A stretch of DNA of 13,003 nt from Nephromyces sp. MM_2019 (lineage: Eukaryota > Apicomplexa > Aconoidasida > Nephromycida): contig JADHZB010002056.1 of assembly GCA_015657535.1 (NCBI GenBank), positions 3,939 to 16,941 on the forward strand, read 5' to 3'. Below, piece after piece: positions 1 through 7,999 of the stretch (positions within the stretch are counted from its first letter, which is position 1; every line of letters begins with the position of its first letter). The notes under the pieces were generated by a model. The model did not search any database. It was not told where the DNA came from and saw only the letters and a list, made by a program, of their open reading frames with translations. The translations under genes and the position numbers were made by a program.

Positions 1-475
1 ACACACAAAAATGAGCACACAAAAAACACACACACATACAAACAAACACATGTGACGCACAAAAATGAGCACTCACAACATGCACACACACAAAAATGAG
101 CACACAAAAAACACACACACATACAAACAAACACATGTGACACACAAAAATGAGCACTCACAACATGCACACACACAAAAATGAGCACACAAAAAACACA
201 CACACATACAAACAAACGCATGTGACACACAAAAATGAGCACTCACAACATGCACACACACAAAAATGAGCACACAAAAAACACACACACATACAAACAA
301 ACGCATGTGACACACAAAAATGAGCACACAAAAAACACACACACATACAAACAAACACATGTGACACACAAAAATGAGCACTTACAACATGCACACACAC
401 AAAAATGAGCACTTACAACATGCACACACACAAAAATGAGCACACAAAAAACACACACACATACAAACAAACACA
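1..475. repeat. Mosaic minisatellite of 54-base and 31-base units
   Basis: Two unit types both begin ATGAGCAC. Unit A is 54 bases: an A-run, CA repeats, ATACAAACAAAC, then CATGTGAC. Unit B is 31 bases: ATGAGCACTCACAACATGC followed by CA repeats. Unit starts are at 11 (A), 65 (B), 96 (A), 150 (B), 181 (A), 235 (B), 266 (A), 320 (A), 374 (B), 405 (B) and 436 (A, partial, fading near 475). The order is ABABABAABB then partial A. Copies are nearly identical, so expansion looks recent. Because 31 is not a multiple of three the frame shifts at every B unit, so the Cys/Val-rich minus-strand readings cannot be a conserved protein repeat. The array may continue to the left of the window. Confidence 0.93.
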
Positions 476-660
476 TAAATAACCACAGGAGATACGTCTT
501 ATACACACACGCACATATCTACCCACAAGTTACCGGCGATAGAGAGCAAATCCTTGTAGTCTTATGTTTCCCAATCAGTACACACACAGCAGGAAGAGCA
601 GCTCCAATCACCGCGAAGAAGGTAATATATACGACATGTGTGTAGCTTAGTCTGTGCGTC
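476..660. other. Non-repetitive island, possible exon on either strand
   Basis: This is about 160 bases of normal complexity between the minisatellite and a TG tract. On the minus strand a frame is open from about 639 to 526. It encodes a roughly 20-residue hydrophobic stretch (FFAVIGAALPAVCVLIG) followed by KHKTTR, like a membrane helix with a positive flank, and it runs into a donor-like GTAACT. On the plus strand the same bases read TGDREQILVVLCFPI and then GRAAPITAKK before GTAATA. I recognise neither reading, and one of them must be a shadow. It may be an exon of an unidentified gene or unique intron sequence. Confidence 0.2.
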
Positions 661-1135
661 TTGCTCCGTGTGTGTTGCCTTGTGTGCGCTACTCTGTGTA
701 CCCTTGTGTGTATAACTTGTCTACGTACACTTGCGTGCGTATACCCTTGTGCGTGTATACCCTTGTTTGTGCATACCCCTTCATGCATACACTTCTATTT
801 ACACCCTTGTGTGCGTATACCCCTGCTGATACACCTTTGTGTGTGCTCCTATATGAGCTCCCTTGTGTATGCGTAAGGCGGAAAATCTTTCTTGTTCAAC
901 ACACAGGGATCGAAGTAGGCTTAATTGATGCTTGTAAAAGAATCGTACTCGTGTGTGTGCAGTTCTGCGTGTTTACGTACGCCTGACTGTGTGTGTCAGT
1001 GTATACCTATATGTCGCTGTGGATCTGTATGTGTGCTTGTGTGTCTGTCTGTGCGTGTATATCAGTATCTCTCTTTCGTCTCTCTAAATGTGTGTGGGCA
1101 CTATGGGCAGCTCCTACCATATAAACTTCCTATTC
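661..1135. repeat. TG-rich degenerate simple sequence
   Basis: The + strand is dominated by TGTGTG with interspersed ACCCTTGTGTGYGTATA blocks between about 690 and 860, for example ATACCCTTGTGCGTGTATAC. The repeat is irregular rather than a clean tandem array. All three + frames stay open for long distances because TG repeats carry no stops. One short non-repetitive patch (907-944) interrupts it and is discussed under findings. I see no supported gene here. Confidence 0.7.
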
Positions 1136-1370
1136 AATGTAAAGCACACCCTGTGTGTTAGACTCATCCTCCTCTCTCTTCAATCACAGTCTCATCCTCC
1201 TCGACAAAATGCTATTCTAGCATTTTCAATTAAAAAAATCCGTATATCAGTGATTTAGCTGTTTTCTGTGAGATTTGCCTGCTTATCTTAGTTGAATAGC
1301 ATCTCCACTTTATCTTCCTCCTGGGTAATCCTTCACAGGTGTGTTTAACACACTTTATCTGGCAAAGAGA
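1136..1370. other. Unique AT-rich island, no gene seen
   Basis: This stretch is free of TG/CA repeats. It begins with a pyrimidine-rich run ending CAATCACAG (about 1161-1189), which would make a reasonable 3' splice site on the + strand. The following frames close within about 25 codons and I recognise nothing. The string AAAAATCCGTA near 1237 recurs near 5744 in another AT-rich island. Confidence 0.3.
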
Positions 1371-1640
1371 GCGTGTGTGTGTGGGGGGGGGGTAGGGGTG
1401 GGCTTAGTTGGGTGGCTGTATAGGGATGGGTGTAGGTGGGTTTGTGAGGGTGTGTGTTGGTGTGCGTAGTGTTACCACCTGGTTGTATGCGTAGCCGTAG
1501 CCGGTATTGTGTGTAGCTGTGTATGCAGCTGTAGGTGCTATTTCGTGCTAGTGTGTGTGTGCAGATACGTGCGTGAGGATCAGCGAGGCTGTGCAGGAGT
1601 GCGTGTCTGCGTGAGTGCATGACTGTGCGTATGTAAGTGT
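1371..1640. repeat. TG/G-rich tract with a 10-G run
   Basis: The + strand is GT-rich and contains an uninterrupted run of ten G at 1383-1392, followed by GGGG, GGG and GGGTGGG spacing to about 1450. This meets the usual G-quadruplex pattern on the + strand. The minus-strand open frame across it is His/Thr/Pro-rich and is a composition artefact. Confidence 0.65.
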
Positions 1641-2075
1641 ATCACTAAAAGTTTATCGCCTCTTCAAACTGATAAAAAGCTGTTTTATGAGTTAAAAAGA
1701 GGAAGAAGATAGCAGGAAGCACTGCAGAGGTTAAGCTTTCATATGAAATGTATATACACTCCAGAAAGCGCAATTTTCCGGATTCCCTCATCATATGCAA
1801 CACACACACGAGAGAAAAGCAACGTACACACACAAAATAGAATATACATCCTTATAGGTAGCCCGAAAGATACACAAGAAAGAAAAAACGATAAAAACAG
1901 GTTAAGCACACACACGCACTGATGCACAAAAATATGCACATACACACCAATCCACTCTCCTAATCATGCATACACACACCTACCGATCCTCAAGAAATTT
2001 CCTCCTCCAAAGGCTTAAAACTCCAAAGCTACGCCCTTTCAAGCCACGGGCAATGAGAGTTACACAACACCCTCT
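1641..2075. other. Mixed unique and CA-rich sequence, no supported gene
   Basis: Positions 1641-1800 are non-repetitive and purine-rich on the + strand (AAAAAGAGGAAGAAGATAG), and include TGTATATACACT at 1749-1760. Positions 1800-1990 are CA-rich. Short open frames exist on both strands, but none is long or bordered by convincing splice sites. Confidence 0.3.
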
Positions 2076-2204
2076 TCATAGATGTTCTTCCTCATTAAAG
2101 AGGCCTATAAATTGAATAGAAGAAAAGATCAGATTTTCCTCCCTCTTCTTCGTTGTGATTCTCAGCAATACCTCACGTAACCCTCTCTCCATAGAATCAA
2201 AGAG
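2076..2204 (-). CDS. Candidate terminal exon, unidentified protein
   Basis: On the minus strand a TG-rich stretch ends GTGTACAG, a plausible 3' splice site, and is followed directly by 42 open codons and a stop. The peptide starts LFDSMERGLREVLLRITT and ends IGLFNEEEHL. It is charged, amphipathic and free of TG/CA-derived runs. The minus strand is purine-rich here, as the sense strand is in the recognised RRS1 exons. I recognise no family. If real, it is the 3' end of a minus-strand gene whose upstream exons lie to the right. An internal donor-like GTATTG at the GLRE codons could shorten it. Confidence 0.28.
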   Translation of the reverse strand, partial: LFDSMERGLREVLLRITTKKREENLIFSSIQFIGLFNEEEHL

Positions 2205-2292
2205 CTGTACACACACATACGCACAAGGAGCAACGAGGAGAAAAATGCAATTTAAAGGCAAGAAAGAGGCTTCATAAAAGTGAAGAAATCTC

Positions 2293-2545
2293 AAAACTTC
2301 GTATCTGGGTGTGTGTGTCTAGGCTTGAGTGGGTGTGTGTTTCTGTATGTGTGTTGGTGCATGCTGATGCGTAAATTTTGGTGCGTGCTATTGCGCGTGA
2401 GTGCGCGTGTCAACAATGTGCTCTGCTGGTGCATGATAGGGCGTGCACTTGTGTGTAGACTGGCCCTAGATCAATGCCACGATCACAACGTGTGCGTTAA
2501 GATATACTTGCTCATTTTATTTGTTGGAAGACTAGGTTTGTACTG
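2293..2545. repeat. TG-rich tract with a short unique tail
   Basis: Positions 2305-2460 are TG-rich with GTGCRTG variants. Positions 2460-2545 are ordinary sequence encoding, in one + frame, a hydrophobic tail (VKIYLLILFVGRLGLY) before a stop. I see no start or splice support strong enough for a gene call. Confidence 0.4.
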
Positions 2546-3060
2546 ATTCAATATATCAGCTCACACCACACACATACTTTAGCTCATATCGCACACACAT
2601 AATGGGCTTGCATCTAACACACATACATTAGCTCACACCACAAGGACCTATCAGTTCATACCACATGCACACACGCATCTTATCTCATACCACACACACA
2701 CTTTAGCTCATATTGCACACACACATCACCATACACCGCACCCTTACACACTTATATTTTATCTCACGCACCAAACACCCACACTTTAGCACATATTGCA
2801 CACACACATCACCACACACCACACAATTAAACACACCTACACTTTATCTCACACACTACACAGGCTTATTTTAGCTCATATCGCACACACGCAGCAGCAC
2901 GCACCACACAAACCTGCACTTCAGCTCACACCGCACACACTTACATCCTAGCTCACACACCAAACACACGCAAGCTAATACCACACAGACAACACACAAC
3001 AAAGATATCAGAACACAACACACACATACATCAGTTTACACACACACATCCACTAGCTCA
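2545..3060. repeat. Degenerate CA array built on TTAGCTCATATYGCACACAC
   Basis: A motif close to TTTAGCTCATATTGCACACA recurs near 2578, 2702, 2784 and 2872. It is interleaved with related blocks such as TTTATCTCACRCACYA and AGCTCACACC. Spacing between the best copies is about 124, 82 and 88 bases, so this is an old, diverged array with internal subrepeats. There are no credible coding frames. Confidence 0.75.
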
Positions 3061-3384
3061 TATGAGGGATCTTCCCTGCTATTCAAGTTTCCTATAAAAT
3101 CTGCACTATAAATCACTACAATTCATCACATTCTCCCTCTTAAAAAATGAACTTCTACGTGAGTTCATCACTTTTCATGAGAAGCGTCAATCTCTACCAA
3201 CCACACGCACCACACACACATATCAGCACACACAGCAGCTCACACACACATAAATTTCCTTACTGAAGGAAAAAAACTCGCAAAAACACAGGGTTACACC
3301 AAAAAAAAAAGGAAATCATCCGGAAAAAAGAAAAATCAACACACACCAAGCCAGCAACACACAAAAAAGTGTCTTTATTCACAA
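3061..3384. other. Short unique island and A-rich stretch, no gene seen
   Basis: Positions 3061-3200 are ordinary AT-rich sequence with frequent stops on the + strand. Positions 3200-3384 are CA-rich, with an A10 run near 3301-3310 and several AAAAAAG blocks. I find no supported exon or RNA gene. Confidence 0.3.
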
Positions 3385-3715
3385 CAGCTTACAAAAGTAC
3401 ACACACACAGACAAAAAACTACATGCGCAGACACAAAACTACATATGCAGACACAAAACTACACACACAGACAAAAGACTACTCGCACACACAAAAAACT
3501 ACTCACACATACAAAAAACTACTCACACACATACAAAACTACCTACACACACGCAAAAAACTACTACGCATAAACACACGCAAGACTACCATACACATAC
3601 ACACAAAACCACAGCACACAAATACAAAACCACCTCACACATACACACATACAAAACTACCACACACAACTACCAAACACACACCTTACACACAACAAAC
3701 TTCCTGCCACCTCTT
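3385..3715. repeat. Tandem ACAAAACTAC / CACACAGAC repeat, period about 20-24
   Basis: The core AAAACTAC followed by a CA-rich spacer repeats roughly every 20-24 bases from about 3410 to 3670, with variants ACAAAAGACTACTC and ACAAAAAACTACTC. The only long reading is a Thr/His/Lys-rich + frame (3369-3749), which is what this simple repeat would give by chance. I treat it as non-coding. Confidence 0.8.
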
Positions 3716-3944
3716 CTTTACAATTCTCTCCCCAACACACACTATATAGCACAATAGCGTAAGCATAGAGATGCAATATTTGCAGCGTTAGTGTGCGTAC
3801 ACTTATCCAACATCACACACACACAAATACACTCAGAATACCGAGTTTTCTCATTAATACATCGTCATTTCCACAACACACAAACCATTGCTGATGGTGA
3901 GATTCTCCAATATATTTATTTTGAGGGTGGAGCCTGTCAAAGAG
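3716..3944. other. Unique island between repeat blocks, ambiguous coding
   Basis: On the minus strand, positions about 3890-3840 read QWFVCCGNDDVLMRKL between an ACCATCAG acceptor-like border and a CTCG|GTATTC donor-like border. The + strand over the same bases is also open for about 35 codons. Neither product is recognisable, so this is at most a weak exon candidate. Confidence 0.15.
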
Positions 3945-4480
3945 GAGGAAAGAGGGGGGGGGTTGTTTTATATAATATATTCAGGGGGAGGCGGTAGGGG
4001 GGGGCACCTGGTTTGGCGTGTTTTTTTGCGGGTGTTTGTGTGTGTCTGTGTTATGACTCCCGCTGGGGGGTTTCCGTTGGTGTGTGTGAGGCCAGGGGTA
4101 CGGTAGGGGAGGGATGGTTGTGGTACGGGATAGCTGGTAGGCCTTTATATGAGTGTGATGGGTGGTGTTGGCTGTGTGTGCCTGCACAGTAAGGGATTGG
4201 CAGCTTGGAGGTGCGGTGTCCGATAGGGAAGGGGGGTTTGGTGCTGAAGGGGGGGGACAAATGGATGTGTGTGGTGGGGGAACGGGCAATGTGGTGTGAG
4301 TGGCGATTGAAAAGCTGCGGTGTGTGGGAGGGAGAGAAAGGGAAGTGTGTGCAAGGGAGGTAGTGTTAGCGAGAGTGGTAGTGTGTGTTAAGGTGGTGGT
4401 GGGGGAGTGGTAGACTGTGTAAGGGAGGTAGTGCATGTGAAGGTGGTGGAGGAGGAATGGTAGTGTGTGTGAGGATAGCA
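3945..4480. repeat. G-rich GT/GGGG domain
   Basis: The + strand carries many G runs, including G9 at 3954-3962 and G8 at 3997-4004, within GT-rich sequence. Blocks such as AAGGGAGGTAGTG (4353 and 4421) and AAGGTGGTGG (4390 and 4440) recur. The minus strand has a 151-codon frame (4436-3981) rich in Pro, Thr, Ser and His. All three minus frames are largely open and show no sequence constraint, so I regard it as composition-driven and not a mucin gene. Confidence 0.7.
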
Positions 4481-5240
4481 GTATTTACGGAAGCACGAAG
4501 CACATGAGCCATGAGGGGGTGCAATTGCGGGATTGTCCGGTGTGCACAGAAAAGCATTAGTATACCGAAGCCTATATGTTTTGGTGTAACGTCCATGTGT
4601 GTGAAACTCACACGCACAAGGTGGAAAATCTCTCAGGTGCATCTGTGTGTGTATTCGGCAAGGCACGAGTGCGTGTGTGCGTATCGGGCACGGGATGAGT
4701 AGATCTACGTAAGAGAAGGTTTACAAATGTTTGTATTTCATAGACAGTGAGTGCGTGCGTGCGTATAATAAACAGTGCATAGTTTTTATAATAGTGCATG
4801 AGTCTGTGTGCATAATACACGGTGCCTGAGTGTGTGTGCGCATATCAGGTACGGCACAAGTGTGTGAATAGTAGACAGTGCATGCGCGCGTGTGAATGAT
4901 ACACTGTACGTGAGTGTGTCTGCGTATGTCATCAACAAGTTATGAGCGTGTGTATGAAGTGTGCTTTCCTGTAGCTGAGAAGGAATGAACATTGTAGAGG
5001 AGGAGTATCTGTATCTTCACCCATTAGTGTATGTGTGCGCACACACTTCTCTACTATTGAGCTTAGCACTCCCTCATCCTGATATGGTCAGCTGGTTGCA
5101 CATACTTCTCTATGTGCGTTGCTGGTATGTTTACAAGCTGTGAATGTGTTATGTGCGCAGGTCTGTGTCTATATCGGTGTGTGCGTGCCAATCTGTGTGT
5201 GCGTGTGCAGGTCTGTGTTTGTGTGTGTGTTACCCTTTGA
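4481..5240. repeat. TG-rich degenerate sequence with small unique patches
   Basis: GTGTGTGCGTAT-type blocks recur from 4590 to 5010 and again from 5150 to 5235. A unique patch at 4490-4620 is open in more than one frame on both strands but has no recognisable product. A second patch at 5040-5130 shows only short frames. I see no supported gene. Confidence 0.5.
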
Positions 5241-5348
5241 AATCTCCGCTGGCTAATATCTGAACCATTTAACTTGCGTTGCTCTCATTTTATTGGAATT
5301 TTTGATTTTCTACCTTCTTCGATGATTTTCGCTTATTTTCGCTAATTT

Positions 5349-5471
5349 TCAATTTTTTTTACCGCTTCCTCCTTCACAACTTTGGGTTTTATAGCAGGTA
5401 CGAACGAATAAAATACCAGCGGCTACAGCATTTTCAACAAAAATACTTGATTCTCCCGGATTTAGGTACAT
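5349..5471 (-). CDS. Candidate coding segment, opposite strand alternative
   Basis: The minus strand is open from about 5550 down to a stop at 5349-5351. From the Met codon at 5471 it reads MYLNPGESSIFVENAV and then AAGILFVRTCYKTQ, a mixed soluble/hydrophobic composition with no low-complexity runs. Donor-like GTATTT and GTACCT sites occur within it, so the true 3' border could be near 5415 or 5405. Upstream the frame passes through an A9 run (KKK). I do not recognise the product. It is mutually exclusive with the + exon at 5395-5465. Confidence 0.22.
   Translation of the reverse strand: MYLNPGESSIFVENAVAAGILFVRTCYKTQSCEGGSGKKN
5395..5465 (+). CDS. Candidate internal exon, unidentified
   Basis: A strong 3' splice site (pyrimidine-rich CCGCTTCCTCCTTCACAAC, then GGGTTTTATAG) is followed by 23 open codons, beginning QVRTNKIPAATAF and ending DSPGF. 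A GATTTAG|GTACAT donor-like border follows. In that frame a stop lies immediately before the AG, so the frame opens exactly at the acceptor. I recognise no family. The competing minus-strand reading over the same bases is at least as protein-like (see 5349-5471), so only one can be real. Confidence 0.25.
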
Positions 5472-5924
5472 CACCCGTCGATTCGAGTAGAAATCTACTT
5501 TTTTTTTGAAAAAAATGCAAATTTGAAGATTCCATGAGGAAGAATTTCAAAAATAGTCAATTTTTCTGCAAAAATTCCACAGAAAAAGCCATTTTGCTGT
5601 TTTTTCCTCTTCTTCCTTGCCTTTTCTCCACTTTTGTTACCTTGTTATCATTTTTGTTCATCTTAGTGAGTTTTATTCGCTTAAGAAATTATTTTTATGA
5701 GATTTTTGGATTCTCCAGTAGATGAAACAGTAGATCTGTCAAAAATCCGTACAAAATAGTGAGATTTCGCGAAAAACGCAAAGAAGCAGTCAATTTCTAA
5801 CAGCTATATAATAGCTGGCGAAAAATACTACAAGAAAGCATTAGCACACTAGTTCACATACACACACTTTGTAAATGGAGAGAGGCTGAGGTAGTAGTAC
5901 AGGGGGGGGAAAGTGATTGCAGTT

Positions 5925-6140
5925 ATATGCACACTGACACACACACAGATACACATGCACTGATACACACAACGGCACACACACACACAAAGGAGCACAC
6001 ACACACAGCAGCACACACACACACAAAGGAGCACACACACACACAAAGGAGCACACACACACAGCAGCACACACACACACAAAGGAGCACACACACACAC
6101 AAAGGAGCACACACACACAACAGTGTACACACACACTGTT
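5925..6140. repeat. CA array with 56-base higher-order X-Y-X unit
   Basis: Two subunits alternate. X is about 20 bases ending AAAGGAG and Y is about 16 bases ending CAGCAG. AAAGGAG occurs at 5989, 6025, 6045, 6081 and 6101, with CAGCAG after 5989 and after 6045. Offsets 5989 to 6045 to 6101 and 6025 to 6081 are all exactly 56, showing an X-Y-X higher-order period. The array ends in a perfect 8-bp inverted repeat, AACAGTGT/ACACTGTT, at 6119-6140. Cys/Val-rich minus-strand readings and Thr/His-rich plus-strand readings are artefacts. Confidence 0.88.
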
Positions 6141-6200
6141 TCACTTGTGATTTTGCCAACTACCGCATGAAAAGCAGCGAGCTGATTTATTTGCCCTCTT
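6137..6200 (-). CDS. Candidate short exon, unidentified
   Basis: On the minus strand CCTTCACGCAG is followed by 21 open codons reading RGQINQLAAFHAVVGKITSE then T, ending at a GTGTGT donor-like border. The peptide is well mixed, unlike the repeat-derived frames next to it. The + strand reads CFTCDFANYRMKSSELIYL followed by a stop over nearly the same bases. No family is recognised. Confidence 0.18.
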
Positions 6201-6299
6201 CTGCGTGAAGGCGTTGCCACACAGCAAAAAGCAAAACACACACAAATTGATGAAATGAGGGTTTCTCATTCGCATTCTCTCAACCAGAATACGTGTGTG

Positions 6300-6630
6300 T
6301 TACTGCATTCAAACACAAACTGACACCCACGCATTCCAATAGAAAGATATGCAGACATACACACATTTTCGAATACGCACCTACACACACTACAGTACGC
6401 ACCCACACACGCGTTCATATACCCCCACACACACATTCCAATACACACACACACATTCCAATACACACACACACATTCCATTACCCACGCTAACAGACAG
6501 ATTTACAGAGGCGCAAACATATGCCAATAGACGCACAACAAACCCCCACATTTCCCCCCGCACCCCCCCCGCACACCCCCACATACCCCAACACGTACAC
6601 GCATCCTTATATTTGACATAGTTCGCACAC
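6300..6630. repeat. CA-rich tract with 20-base ATTCCAATA array and C runs
   Basis: ATTCCA recurs at exactly 20-base intervals (6435, 6455, 6475) separated by (AC)n, a small perfect tandem array. From 6540 the + strand carries C6, C8 and C5 runs. Open frames on both strands are repeat-driven. Confidence 0.75.
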
Positions 6631-6721
6631 ACAAATGCTGTTATATACCCGCTACAAGGGCACATCTCCATGTTACTATCCTCCTCCACTGCTTCGCAGC
6701 TTCTTCATATACTCATTTCAT

Positions 6722-6862
6722 CTAATTGCCTTTATATTTTCCTCCTTTTCCCTCCATATCTACTGCTTCCTCATCTTCATTTTTTTCCGTAAATTCCCTC
6801 TTCATCTCCCTTATCTGCATAGTTTCATCCCGCTGCTTCCAAATTCTCATGAAGAAGATCAT
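6722..6862 (-). CDS. Candidate exon or small ORF, Lys/Glu-rich
   Basis: The minus strand has a 46-codon frame with Met at 6862 and stop TAG at 6722-6724. It reads MIFFMRIWKQRDETMQIREM at the start and then a Lys/Glu-rich remainder. The strand is heavily purine-rich, which favours Lys/Glu/Arg codons and reduces stops, so openness alone is weak evidence. It still uses W, Q, T, M and F in a natural mix. Just upstream, AATAACAG could be an acceptor that keeps this frame open. Downstream, another minus-strand segment reads EEAAKQWRRIVTWRCALVAG before GTATAT near 6650. These could be exons of one unidentified gene. Confidence 0.27.
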   Translation of the reverse strand: MIFFMRIWKQRDETMQIREMKREFTEKNEDEEAVDMEGKGGKYKGN

Positions 6863-6869
6863 TTCATTT

Positions 6870-7052
6870 TTAGCGCTTTTTAAACATCTTTTTACTGTTA
6901 TTTAAGCCTTTAGTTTCCTCTTTTTCGTCCCATTCTTCTCCCTCTTTTTTTTCCTCTTCTTTACGTAAGCTCACCTTGAAAATTTTGGGGGTGTAAGAAA
7001 CAGAGATTACATGCAGATTTGTGGGGGAGTTGGGGTTTAATAAGGAAAGCAT
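6870..7052 (-). CDS. Candidate 60-codon frame, acidic/basic, unidentified
   Basis: The minus-strand frame runs from Met at 7052 to a stop at 6870-6872. It begins MLSLLNPNSPTNLHVISVSY and ends in a Lys/Glu-rich tail closing KKMFKKR. A consensus-like donor, TTCAAG|GTGAGC, lies inside at 6974, so a spliced form would end after about 26 codons. The segment sits next to the 6722-6862 candidate, and together they form the longest run of purine-rich sense-like sequence on the minus strand. I assign no function. Confidence 0.27.
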   Translation of the reverse strand: MLSLLNPNSPTNLHVISVSYTPKIFKVSLRKEEEKKEGEEWDEKEETKGLNNSKKMFKKR

Positions 7053-7069
7053 AATGATAAGTAGGTGGG

Positions 7070-7480
7070 GTCAGCTGGTCTGTGGGGTGGGTTGATGTGT
7101 GCGTGTGTGTGTGTGAGGTAGGTTAGCGTGTATGTGTGGCGTTAGCTAGTGCTTGTGTGCTTGTGTGTGTGGGGTGAGTTAGCGTTTGTGTGGGGTGGAT
7201 TGGTGTGTGCGTGTATGTGTGGGGCGAGTTATTTTGTGTACATTTGTGTTTGGTGGGGTGTATGTGTGTCTTTGATGGGCTATTTTGGCTAGTGTGTGCG
7301 TGTATATGCTTAGATGAGCAAGTGTGTGTGCGAATTACTTGGATAATTATTAAAGGAAAGAATATCGGAGGCTACTGCTAGATACCCTGGTGTGTGGCTA
7401 GGTGTTGAGTAGGCGATAAGTCGCTGTATGCCTGTGTGGCATTACAATCTAGACCATTAGGTTGTGTGTGTGTGTGCGAA
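7070..7480. repeat. TG-rich degenerate tract
   Basis: Variants of GGGGTGAGTTAGYGTGTGTG and GTGTGTGCGTGTATGTGTG recur at irregular spacing of about 45-60 bases between 7085 and 7250. The 63-codon + frame at 7190-7381 is repeat-derived. No gene is supported. Confidence 0.65.
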
Positions 7481-7507
7481 CGTATCCATTCTATAAAGGA
7501 TGTGCAG

Positions 7508-7582
7508 CAATTAAGGTAAAACGCTTAGAAGTATTGAAGAGGATAACAGGCAAGGAGCTTCAGCAGGAGAATCAAATGGCTA
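7508..7582 (+). CDS. Candidate exon, amphipathic Lys-rich peptide
   Basis: After GATGTGCAG, a frame reads IKVKRLEVLKRITGKELQQ then ENQMA before a weak GTTATA donor. Without splicing it continues to a stop at 7612. The same frame is also open upstream through TYPFYKGCA, so the 5' border is uncertain. The residue mix and heptad-like spacing of L, I and V look like a real helical segment. I recognise no family. A second island at 7700-7765 follows a GTGTGTGTGGAG border and reads HIKLAKATRFLCDLQASIAL to a stop, so it could be a downstream exon. Confidence 0.27.
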
Positions 7583-7829
7583 GTTATAAGCTGCACACAC
7601 ACTTATTCTATTAGCAACACACGTGTGTGTGTGGCTTTAGCTAGTTGCTGCCTCGTAGTTAACGGCTCATTAGGCTATGCCTGCCGTGTGTGTGTGGAGC
7701 ATATCAAGCTAGCGAAAGCTACGCGTTTCCTATGTGATTTACAAGCCTCTATAGCTCTACAATAGTGATAGCACACGCATCTCAATATAATGAAATGATG
7801 ACACACACACCTCTGTATACCACAGCCCA

Positions 7830-7995
7830 CAGCACACACCTCTATGCACTAGATATCACGACACACCCGCTTCCATGCACTAGATCTCACGAAACACACG
7901 CTTCCATGCACTAGATCTCACAACACAAGCACCTCTATACACTAGATCTAACATCACACACGCACCTCTATGCACTAAATCTCACAACACACACA
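7830..7995. repeat. 31-base tandem array around ATGCACTAGATC
   Basis: Five copies of YCTCTATGCACTAGATCTCA plus a short CA spacer. The core ATGCACTAGAT (or ATACACTAGAT) starts at 7844, 7875, 7906, 7937 and 7970, giving spacings of 31, 31, 31 and 33. Sequence between copies is well conserved. The unit length equals that of unit B in the left-edge minisatellite, but the sequences differ apart from CA content. Confidence 0.85.
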
Positions 7996-7999
7996 CACG

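Larger units (their letters stand above)
5240..5845. other. AT-rich repeat-free island, largest of its kind here
   Basis: About 600 bases almost free of TG/CA repeats, with recurring GATTTTCGCT, TTTTCGCTAATTTTC and GCGAAAAACGC strings. The same style of sequence precedes RRS1 exon 2 (11060-11190). A 63-codon + frame at 5534-5725 is pyrimidine-driven (Phe/Leu-rich). A 33-codon minus frame starts MNKNDNKVTKVEKRQG near 5659. Candidate exons at 5349-5471 are listed separately. The island could be intergenic or intronic; the sequence alone does not decide. Confidence 0.4.

Noticed and set aside
1..475. CRISPR-like array
   Set aside because: There are two unit types in direct succession with no unique spacers, in eukaryotic-looking sequence; it is a minisatellite.
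73..506. Cys/Val/Phe-rich minus-strand ORFs that look like a repeated small secreted protein
   Set aside because: Three overlapping frames are all open, and the 31-base unit shifts frame at each copy, so no protein repeat is conserved.
3981..4436. 151-residue Pro/Thr/Ser-rich mucin-like ORF
   Set aside because: All minus frames across the G-rich tract are open and there is no signal peptide, conserved repeat unit or splice evidence.
5841..6241. Cys-rich, metallothionein-like minus-strand ORFs
   Set aside because: They are translations of (TG)n with AAAGGAG/CAGCAG interruptions, and several frames are equally open.
7508..7590. RRS1 N-terminal exon, because LKRITGKEL resembles a stretch of the animal protein
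   Set aside because: The similarity is short, the Asp-Leu-Gly-Asn-Leu motif does not follow, and phase does not link it to RRS1 exon 2.
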